Source: CAZIWW01 sp964543275 (GTDB lineage Bacteria; Patescibacteriota; Minisyncoccia; Moranbacterales; UBA11712). Taken from it: a DNA stretch of 5,471 bases. Numbering within the stretch: position 1 is the stretch's first letter; each line of letters opens with the position of its first letter. A program made the position numbers and the translations under genes. The notes beneath the pieces were generated by a model, which saw nothing but the letters and a program-made list of their open reading frames with translations, was not told the origin of the DNA and searched no databases. Of the stretch, positions 1 to 5,471 are shown one piece after another. Location of the stretch: the NCBI GenBank assembly GCA_964543275.1, contig CAZIWW010000041.1:1-5471 (forward strand). The letters run 5' to 3'.

Positions 1-1
1 G

Positions 2-484
2 GAAACAGTCCAATCAATGCTGGAGATTCCTTTCATAACTAAAGAATTCAAGCGGAGCAAGCTTCAGTTTTCAGGCATTAGTAAATTTCCCGTAAACCAA
101 GGCGATAAGATACAGATGTTTGCTTGTTTTAGAAATGTTGGAAAAGGAGAATTTGAAGGAACGGTAGAAACAACCCTTAAAGGCGAGAAGAATAAAATTG
201 TAGCCAAAGATATCTATACTGGGCCGATAACCGATGTTTTAAAAGAAACCAAAAAGGAAATAGTTTCCTCTGAAAATTACGGCTACCTTACTCTCACGGC
301 GGTGATCAAAGATAAAAACGGCAAGGTAATAGATAAGGCGGTAACAACTTACGGGGAAAGAGCAAAACCCGTTTTTTCCGAGCCCCAAGCAGAGAAAAAC
401 CGATTGATTATTCTTCTGTCCATCTTGGCTTCAACGGCGGTTTTAGGAGCGCTGATTATTTACCTCATTAGAGCTAAAAGATAA
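2..484 (+). CDS. C-terminal part of an Ig-like, single-helix membrane-anchored surface protein (5' end outside window)
   Basis: The reading frame is open from base 2, so this is the 3' end of a longer gene. The ATG at 17 is probably internal, because homology to gene 3 (around its residues 355-520) already covers that point. Visible residues form a beta-rich Ig-like domain with an FSGI..FP....GD pattern, then YLTLTAVIKDKNGKVIDKA, matched in gene 3 by WLKLVARVYDKNGTVVDDG. A hydrophobic helix follows (LIILLSILASTAVLGALIIY) with a short basic tail (LIRAKR). The inferred topology is an outside domain, one C-terminal helix and a tiny cytoplasmic tail. The stop codon lies 4 bases before gene 2, so the two are probably co-transcribed. 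No enzymatic motif is visible, and a role as a structural or adhesive envelope protein is inference. The family is not one I can name. Confidence 0.85.
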   Translation, partial: ETVQSMLEIPFITKEFKRSKLQFSGISKFPVNQGDKIQMFACFRNVGKGEFEGTVETTLKGEKNKIVAKDIYTGPITDVLKETKKEIVSSENYGYLTLTAVIKDKNGKVIDKAVTTYGERAKPVFSEPQAEKNRLIILLSILASTAVLGALIIYLIRAKR

Positions 485-488
485 TTTT

Positions 489-2103
489 ATGACTTTTTTA
501 AGGAACTATCTAACTAAACATCTATCGTCTAGTATTGGTTTTTCGCTTCCATTGTTTCTTTTGCTCTCGTCGCTTCTTTTTCTTCTACTTCCCTTTTCAA
601 AAGCTCAAGCGGAGGATATTAATTGGGCGAGGGAGGATGGAGCGACTGTAGAATGGTATGATTATAATTCTAGTAGTTGGACCTCAAGTCATCCATTATG
701 TGGCTGTGTTGCTGATGGCGATAAATCAGAATGTATTCATATGCACGTTAGTTGTATGACTGCCTGTGGAGTTGGTTTTATGGTAAGAGTAAAATTTCCA
801 CAGGCTGTTAGTGATGTAAATAAAATAATAATACACAAATTTTATGCAGGGGCTAGCTTTTTTCAGGCCGAAGCGGGAGCAAATGCTCAAATAGTTATTT
901 TTCATCCTGACGGTACACATGAAACGATATGCACTCAAACCGGAAGCTGTCCAGGTGGTAATTGGACAGCGGAGAAAGTAACAGTTAACGGATACTGGTC
1001 AAATGTCAGTGCAATAGGAGCCGCTGCATTGGCGGCGGGAGGCTGTCAATTACAGGTTTGTAATCGTGAGGTGAGGCTTGCTGAACTTGAAGCCTACGGC
1101 CCGCCCAATGGCTGTACTCCAGACTGCGAGTGCGGCAATTGGGGAGCTTGCGTAAGCCACAGCCAGCTAAAAGATTGCTGGGATAACAACAACTGTCCCG
1201 GCAATAACTGTCCCGATCAAACCCAATCCTGCAATTCTTCTCCCGGCAAACCTGCTGTTTCTGGTCCATCCAGCGGTAAAATAAACCAATCATACAGTTT
1301 CAGCGCTAAAGCCAATGATTTGGATGTTCCCAATCCCGATAAAGTCCAATACCGCTTTGATTGGGGCGACGGCAGTATAAGCGGGTGGACGCCTTTAGTT
1401 GGTTCCGGAGTTTCTCAAAGCATGAGTCATCCATACTCCAATACCGGAACCTATCAAATCAAAGCCCAAGCACAAGACCAGTTTGGCGCTCAATCTGAAT
1501 GGACTCAATTTCCAATTTTTATTGGGCCTCCTCCCTGCTCTCTCTCTTTACCTCCCCCCTAGCTTTACTTTTGGCAGTTTGCCGTATACATTAACGGCTT
1601 CTCGCTCTAACGGCGGCGGCGACGCTATTTCAATCAGCTTGGATGATACCGATAAATTCCAAATATTGAATAATAACTGCGCGGGCTATACCGGCGACGG
1701 CTCCTGCAATTTCAAAGTGAAGGCAAAACCGTCAGCCCAAAATGGAGACAAAGTAAAAGTTAAAGCCGCCGCCTCAGATTGTCCCTCGCCTGTTTCAACG
1801 GGAACGCTGTTAATTCCCTGCACCATCAGCGCTCCAAAGTCAATCGAAGTTCCTCCCGAGTCGACAAAATCATATTCTGTAAATGTTGCTGGAGCTGGAT
1901 GTTCACTTGCAAGCTGTTCGCTTAAATCGGGCGACAGCAGCAAATTCCGGGTTGTTAAGAGCGGAAATAGCTGCAAAGTAACGGCTAAGGCAGGCGCTAC
2001 CTACAAAGATTCGGCTGTGGCTAAAGCTTGCGCCAGCGACAGCACCTGCAGGGATACAAACATTTATGTTAAGAGAGTCGGCTGGATTGAAGTAGAGCCG
2101 TGA
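489..2103 (+). CDS. Secreted discoidin-like / Cys-rich / PKD / Ig-repeat protein, interrupted by a +1 frameshift
   Basis: One gene read in two frames: 489-1562 (357 codons before a TAG), then 1561-2103 in the next frame. Removing one C from the run 1554-1559 gives a continuous protein of 537 residues. The frame after the shift encodes SFTFGSLPYTLTASRSN, which gene 3 encodes uninterrupted near the window end. Residues 1-41 are a signal peptide with a long Leu/Ser core and AQA before the likely cleavage site. Residues 42-204 are beta-rich and end VRLAELEAYG, typical of F5/8 type C (discoidin) domains, with extra cysteines at 71, 73, 82, 89 and 93. Residues 209-248 are a Cys-rich, thrombospondin-1-like module (CGNWGAC). 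Residues 253-345 are a PKD domain (YRFDWGDG, HPYSNTGTYQIKAQAQD). Residues 350-444 and 445-530 are two related Cys-containing Ig-like repeats. No catalytic site or C-terminal anchor is seen. Carbohydrate or surface binding is inference. No clear Shine-Dalgarno sequence precedes the ATG. Confidence 0.82.
1191..1215 (+). repeat. Short in-frame direct repeat, period 15, in the Cys-rich module of gene 2
   Basis: AACTGTCCCG occurs at 1191-1200 and again at 1206-1215. The 15-base spacing keeps frame, so the protein reads NNCPG then NNCPD. It adds one Cys-Pro unit to the thrombospondin-like module. It may be a small slippage duplication. Confidence 0.6.
1536..1613 (+). repeat. Direct repeat copy A (in gene 2)
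   Basis: Bases 1536-1550 are identical to 5395-5409, a CT-rich stretch. Bases 1551-1558 differ and carry one extra base. Bases 1559-1613 are identical over 55 bases to 5417-5471. In protein terms both copies encode CSLSL, a short variable stretch, then SFTFGSLPYTLTASRSN, the first strands of an Ig-like repeat domain. Identity at third codon positions implies recent duplication or gene conversion, or an assembly effect. Confidence 0.95.
1551..1561 (+). other. Frameshift site in a C6 homopolymer
   Basis: The paralogous stretch in gene 3 has eight bases (5410-5417) between the shared TTA and TAGC motifs, while gene 2 has nine (1551-1559), including six consecutive Cs. The extra base moves gene 2 out of frame and exposes a TAG at 1560-1562. 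The restored protein matches the paralogue immediately on both sides, so the shift is precisely located. A homopolymer sequencing or assembly error is the simplest cause. A real mutation or slippage-based phase switch remains possible. Confidence 0.9.
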
Positions 2104-2114
2104 TTAAACTCATA

Positions 2115-2139
2115 AGGAGCAAGGTATGATCTTGCTCCT
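2115..2139 (+). terminator. Terminator-like hairpin after gene 2
   Basis: AGGAGCAAG (2115-2123) pairs perfectly with CTTGCTCCT (2131-2139). A further G-T and T-A pair can form inside the loop, leaving only three unpaired bases. It starts 12 bases after the gene 2 stop codon, where an intrinsic terminator would sit. The following tract (GTTTGAA) has few Ts, so termination may be weak or the hairpin may serve mRNA stability instead. Confidence 0.55.
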
Positions 2140-2167
2140 GTTTGAACCAAGCATAACATAAGAATAC

Positions 2168-2195
2168 TTCGCGGCCTTTTATAATTTTTCGCGAA
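2168..2195. repeat. Inverted repeat TTCGCG / CGCGAA with AT-rich loop
   Basis: TTCGCG at 2168-2173 is complementary to CGCGAA at 2190-2195, with a 16-base loop containing TATAAT. The right arm is also part of a perfect 8-base palindrome, TTCGCGAA (2188-2195). Because the arms flank a possible -10 element, an operator is conceivable, but the arms are short and chance cannot be excluded. Confidence 0.3.
2180..2185 (+). promoter_or_regulatory. Possible -10 element for gene 3
   Basis: A perfect TATAAT lies about 70 bases upstream of the GTG start. No good -35 hexamer sits at 16-18 bases upstream; the 17-base position reads CATAAG. In AT-rich DNA a consensus -10 alone is weak evidence. A second, poorer candidate (TATAAA, 2215-2220) lies closer to the gene. 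Confidence 0.3.
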
Positions 2196-2245
2196 TGTTA
2201 CGTTTTATGAAGAATATAAAATACATCTTATCTCTTAATCAATAA

Positions 2246-2260
2246 ATGAAACAAAAGTGA
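2246..2260 (+). other. Four-codon mini-ORF (MKQK) overlapping the gene 3 start
   Basis: ATG at 2246 is followed by three codons and a TGA at 2258-2260. That stop overlaps the GTG start of gene 3 as GTGA, the layout seen in translationally coupled genes. It could deliver ribosomes to the GTG, which lacks a Shine-Dalgarno sequence. It is equally likely to be chance, and it serves mainly to show that this ATG cannot be the start of gene 3. Confidence 0.25.
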
Positions 2261-5200
2261 AAAAAAACAATTCAAAAAAGGCGTTAATCTTTTTTCTTTT
2301 AGCCGCGGTTTCGATATGGCTGGGCTTGGCGACAAATTCGGCTCAAAGCCAAGAAAGCGCGGATAGTTCTCCAGAAAGTACCGTTTCCAAATTTGATGAA
2401 GCTAAAACGCAAATTGAAAACAGCGATTTTCTCACGCCAGAGCAAAAACAGGCGGAAATTGAGAAATTCAATGAACTAATAGGAAGACATAAAGAGTTTA
2501 GCAATGAAAATCGGCCGTCGTTGGGTGACAATGCCCAATCCGCTTTTCGATCCGAAGAAGATTTGCGGGCTTACGAAAAATATTACCGTTTTGGAAGCGT
2601 TGAGATTGATTTATCTCTGAAGAATAAAGAAAAAACCATAAACGCCGGTGAGAAGACGGACTTTTCAGCCAAGATAATTAACAATAATCCATATCCTATT
2701 TTTAGCGGACAGCTTTATATTCAAGTTCTAAAAGAAAATGATCCGGATTATGCGATGGACAATGGCGATCACCTTATTGATAATTTTCTGGCTGCGGGCG
2801 GTATTGCTATTGATAAAGGAGGAGCGGTAAAGGAAGTTAATTTCAGTTGGACGCCTCCGGCCGGCTTGACAAGCGGCGATTATAAATTAGCCTCTTTTTT
2901 CACAATAGCGAAGAAATATAACCTAAGCGGCTTGACATTTGCCGAAAATGTTTTTGCCAGTACTTTACCCGTAACTGTCAAATCCGGCGGACAGGGACAG
3001 ATTTTAATTGATCGCAACAATATCAAATTTAATGGAGAATTCATTGCTTTACGAGCCGCGAGCCCTTTTGTCGAGAAAGGCAAAACGGCAAAATTCGAAA
3101 TTCCGATCGTCAACAATTCCGCGCAAAACCAGAATATAAAAGTAACTTACGATTTGTACTACTGGGACGGACTATTGAAAGAAAACAAAATAGAAACCAA
3201 ATCGGAGACGATATCGCTTGCTTCCAAGGAAAGCAAAATTCTGGCTTATGAAAAATCAGGCACCGGCTTTCCGGTAAATTTTCTCTTGATGAAGGCTGAA
3301 ACTGCGGGTGGACAAAAGTCCATGCTAAAACTTCGTTGGGGAGAACAACAAGCCGAGCCTAGGGTGAGAATAAACTTTGCCGGTATAAATTTGTTTCCTC
3401 TAGTCAAGGGGCAAGATTTTGATATTTTTGCCAATTACCATGTTTCTTCGAATTTTATGGGTGAAATTGAGGGAAAGGTGGAAATTAGTCTTTATGATAA
3501 AGATGGCGAACTGGTTGAACGATTAGTTAAAGAAGACTCCAAAATATCCGCAAATATTCTTAATGCCTCTAAAACCGTTAAGGCTGATTCGGATTATGAC
3601 TGGCTAAAGTTAGTAGCCAGGGTTTACGATAAAAATGGCACGGTAGTTGATGATGGAACAATTATCTATGACTCTAGTCTTTTGCGGCCTGATTCCGAGT
3701 CAGTAGTTTTGTCTCAGCAATTCAAAGAAAAGAAGCGCAACGCTAGTATAGTCATCGCAGCTATAATATTTGCAATAATTTTAATAGTGGTTTTGCTAAT
3801 TTATGCCAAAAAGAAAAATAGACTGGGAATTTTCACGCTAATTCTTTTGATAATAGGAGTTTCAATTTACCTCTCATTTTCACTTTTTTCTGGCAACAGT
3901 TTGGTAAAAAATACCTTGGCCGACTTCTCTTCAGCTAGCTCTCCTTGGCCTACTGATAATACTTCCAATCCGCGAATGACTGTCGGAGCTTGGCAAATTT
4001 TACGATACCAAACTTATACCGGAATGACTTCGCTTGATGTGGAATATAACATATCAGCAAAAAATATTACCAGCGGACAAGTGATCTCGGGCGATCAAAT
4101 TACTTTGAATGTTGGAGATAAGATTAGATTTAAGGTGAAGAAGAAAGGAGAGCATTTTACTAACAGCGGATATATGGATACTCCTTCCGTCTATTGGGTT
4201 GATTGGGATCCGAGCGGAGATTTGTATTCAAAAGAGACGAAAGAGAAATTTGCTTCGGTAGGCGATGGTCCCATCCGCGAGGTTTATAAAAGTAAAAACT
4301 ATGCGGCTTATGGCTATGACAATATTGTGATGCAGGTTTATGCCATGGTTGTGGCGGGCAACCCGGCGTTGACGGTTGAGTCAGGAAGTCTTTTGGGAAA
4401 TTGTGTTCAGGAGGATATTAAAAACAGCAAAGGTCTTTATACAGGAACATCTTATCTGACGTGCGAGGCGATAAAAGCCGGGACTGTTCCGGTAAGCTAT
4501 ACTATAGGAAAATCTAATTTCCAGGAGCATGTAACAGATTATTGGCCAAGCAAAAACTTGACAAAAACTTTTTGCTGTTATGATAACTTGAAAGTGAATG
4601 ATACTTGTCCGGGAGGTAAAATTTGCTGTGGCTACAGTGAATCTTGTTGCGCGGCTTGCAAGCAACAATATGGGGATCAGTGGTGTAATCAAAATAGTTT
4701 CTGTTGCAAGGGATGCGAATACTTTAATTCTCATTGTTCCAAGTGTGTTACCGCCGATGAAAATCAGTATTATTATTGCAGATATCTTTACCATTTATTT
4801 GGGCAACAAGATAGATGTATTACTTATTCAATGAATGATAATGTTAAGCATCCCAAGGTTAGCTATGCAAAAAGGTTTGCTTGGCCTTGTCCGGGAGAAG
4901 CCGGAGAAAATATAAATTGGAGCGTACAGCCATATGCAAAAAAGATGTATGGTTGCAGAGAGATGAAACATATCTGCCCTCCCAAAATGTGCTTTCTCAT
5001 GTTTTGCTGGCAACCACCATGCTATTGGGGCTGTAGTGAATACAAAAAAAATAACTATCTTACTATTCCGGCCTATACCAAAACATGGAAACTGCGCGTG
5101 ACTGAGTCGGGCGCTAAATGTCCCCATCTTAATGTTACAGCAAATCCGAAAAAAATAGAGAATGGAAAAAAATCAACTCTCACCGCAAAATGTTCTGACG

Positions 5201-5471
5201 GAGCGGATCTTCCAGCTGATGTTACATGGTCTGACAGTCCCGCAAATAAAGTTACCTTAGAGGATCTTGGGCAGGATTCCAAGATGGCCAGCGCGCGGGC
5301 GACAGGGAAAAATCCCCATAATTCCATACTTATAACTGCCGCGGCCGGTTCGGCAACCGGCAATGTTAATCTTTCGGTGACAGCCGGGCATTCCTGCTCT
5401 CTCTCTTTATCTCCCTCTAGCTTTACTTTTGGCAGTTTGCCGTATACATTAACGGCTTCTCGCTCTAACGG
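2257..5471 (+). CDS. Giant two-helix membrane protein with Ig-like domains and a large Cys-rich ectodomain (3' end outside window)
   Basis: A GTG-started ORF, open for 1071 codons to the window edge. The frame is closed by TAA at 2236-2238, and GTG gives a clear signal peptide (basic KKNNSKK, hydrophobic ALIFFLLAAVSIWLGLA, cleavage near residue 31). Residues 47-82 look helical. Residues 109-242, 250-368 and 369-475 are beta-rich, Ig-like domains, the third matching gene 1. Membrane helices lie at 498-516 and 525-544, joined by the basic loop AKKKNRLG, placing both flanks outside. Residues 545-715 are beta-rich and of unknown type. Residues 716-926 carry 25 cysteines, including four CC pairs (773, 790, 797, 816). 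Residues 956-1043 resemble a BIG2 domain (NPKKIENGKKSTLTAKCSDG, DVTWSDS). From 1047 it enters the repeat domain shared with gene 2. No enzymatic motif was found. A role in adhesion, recognition or envelope structure is inference. A weak terminator and a possible promoter precede it, so it may be transcribed separately from gene 2. Confidence 0.88.
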   Translation, partial: MKKNNSKKALIFFLLAAVSIWLGLATNSAQSQESADSSPESTVSKFDEAKTQIENSDFLTPEQKQAEIEKFNELIGRHKEFSNENRPSLGDNAQSAFRSEEDLRAYEKYYRFGSVEIDLSLKNKEKTINAGEKTDFSAKIINNNPYPIFSGQLYIQVLKENDPDYAMDNGDHLIDNFLAAGGIAIDKGGAVKEVNFSWTPPAGLTSGDYKLASFFTIAKKYNLSGLTFAENVFASTLPVTVKSGGQGQILIDRNNIKFNGEFIALRAASPFVEKGKTAKFEIPIVNNSAQNQNIKVTYDLYYWDGLLKENKIETKSETISLASKESKILAYEKSGTGFPVNFLLMKAETAGGQKSMLKLRWGEQQAEPRVRINFAGINLFPLVKGQDFDIFANYHVSSNFMGEIEGKVEISLYDKDGELVERLVKEDSKISANILNASKTVKADSDYDWLKLVARVYDKNGTVVDDGTIIYDSSLLRPDSESVVLSQQFKEKKRNASIVIAAIIFAIILIVVLLIYAKKKNRLGIFTLILLIIGVSIYLSFSLFSGNSLVKNTLADFSSASSPWPTDNTSNPRMTVGAWQILRYQTYTGMTSLDVEYNISAKNITSGQVISGDQITLNVGDKIRFKVKKKGEHFTNSGYMDTPSVYWVDWDPSGDLYSKETKEKFASVGDGPIREVYKSKNYAAYGYDNIVMQVYAMVVAGNPALTVESGSLLGNCVQEDIKNSKGLYTGTSYLTCEAIKAGTVPVSYTIGKSNFQEHVTDYWPSKNLTKTFCCYDNLKVNDTCPGGKICCGYSESCCAACKQQYGDQWCNQNSFCCKGCEYFNSHCSKCVTADENQYYYCRYLYHLFGQQDRCITYSMNDNVKHPKVSYAKRFAWPCPGEAGENINWSVQPYAKKMYGCREMKHICPPKMCFLMFCWQPPCYWGCSEYKKNNYLTIPAYTKTWKLRVTESGAKCPHLNVTANPKKIENGKKSTLTAKCSDGADLPADVTWSDSPANKVTLEDLGQDSKMASARATGKNPHNSILITAAAGSATGNVNLSVTAGHSCSLSLSPSSFTFGSLPYTLTASRSN
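5395..5471 (+). repeat. Direct repeat copy B (in gene 3), running into the window end
   Basis: This is the partner of 1536-1613, offset by 3858 bases over the exact part (5417-5471 equals 1559-1613). It is read in frame without the extra base, giving CSLSLSPSSFTFGSLP and onward. The final window base is still inside the identity, so its true length is not known. The 3858-base offset is a multiple of three. Confidence 0.95.

Larger units (their letters stand above)
2104..2256. other. Intergenic region between gene 2 and gene 3
   Basis: This 153-base gap is AT-rich in its second half. It holds a terminator-like hairpin at its upstream end, a second short inverted repeat around 2168-2195, a TATAAT hexamer and a four-codon mini-ORF running into the gene 3 start. 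I saw no tRNA, riboswitch or convincing longer ORF in it. The arrangement suggests that gene 3 may have its own transcription start. Confidence 0.7.

Noticed and set aside
485..488. Genes 1 and 2 as one gene broken by an error at the junction
   Set aside because: Gene 1 ends with a typical short basic tail. The other frames soon hit stops, and gene 2 begins with a proper Met and signal peptide, so two adjacent genes fit better.
726..1293. Two minus-strand ORFs inside gene 2
   Set aside because: They lie opposite a supported signal-peptide protein and have no domain evidence.
1541..1548. CT dinucleotide run as a phase-variable microsatellite
   Set aside because: Only about five CT units, identical in both repeat copies, and the frame difference arises in the neighbouring C run instead.
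1483..1560. ATG at 1483 as a true gene start for a 206-residue protein
   Set aside because: The first 26 codons lie inside the PKD domain of gene 2 in the wrong frame. Meaningful similarity starts only at 1561, just after the C6 run, so this is the tail of the frameshifted gene.
4381..4794. 137-residue ORF on the minus strand
   Set aside because: It lies entirely within gene 3, opposite a well-supported Cys-rich coding region. It has no recognisable domain and no gene-like context.
4598..4834. 78-residue plus-strand ORF with hydrophobic stretches
   Set aside because: It is a frame shadow of the Cys-rich part of gene 3, whose main frame stays open for over a thousand codons.
5344..5361. Strong 7-bp hairpin GCCGGTT/AACCGGC with a CGGC loop
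   Set aside because: It lies inside the gene 3 coding sequence with no T tract. It encodes an ordinary A/G/S/T stretch and is probably incidental.
4828..5363. Two minus-strand ORFs of 99 and 96 residues
   Set aside because: They are antisense shadows of gene 3, and neither reads like a known protein.

Overview
The window holds three same-strand genes for secreted or membrane-anchored multidomain surface proteins. Nothing resembles a metabolic, informational or mobile-element gene, and no RNA gene was recognised. The moderately low GC, lack of clear Shine-Dalgarno sequences, long Lys/Asn-rich Ig-like proteins and Cys-rich, PKD-bearing exoproteins suggest an uncultured, metagenome-derived bacterium, possibly Patescibacteria/CPR. 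That placement is inference, since no phylogenetic marker gene is present. In-frame TGA is absent from the long third ORF and the second gene ends in TGA, which fits the standard bacterial code.

Layout: (1) 2-484 is the 3' end of a gene encoding an Ig-like extracellular domain followed by one C-terminal membrane helix. (2) Four bases later, 489-2103 encodes a signal-peptide protein of about 537 residues: a discoidin-like N-terminus, a small Cys-rich module, a PKD domain and two related Ig-like repeats. In the sequence as given it is split by one extra C in a C6 run (1554-1559), which yields an apparent 357-residue protein and a false downstream ORF. (3) 2104-2256 is the only real intergenic gap. 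It has a terminator-like hairpin and a possible -10 element. (4) 2257-5471 is a GTG-started ORF, still open at the window edge after 1071 codons. It encodes a signal peptide, three beta-rich/Ig-like domains, two membrane helices, a large ectodomain with 25 cysteines, a BIG2-like domain, and the start of the same repeat domain found in gene 2.

The main observation is architectural. Gene 3 looks like a fused paralogue of the gene 1 + gene 2 pair. Its middle Ig domain and first membrane helix match gene 1, its second helix sits where the gene 2 signal peptide would be, and its far end carries the gene 2 repeat domain at near-identical DNA sequence. The last 55 bases of the window exactly duplicate 1559-1613, so the window ends inside a repeat. 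This may be an assembly break, and it may hide further gene 2-like sequence downstream. The likely role of the locus is a cell-surface adhesion, recognition or envelope apparatus. No catalytic motif was seen, so the function remains unknown.
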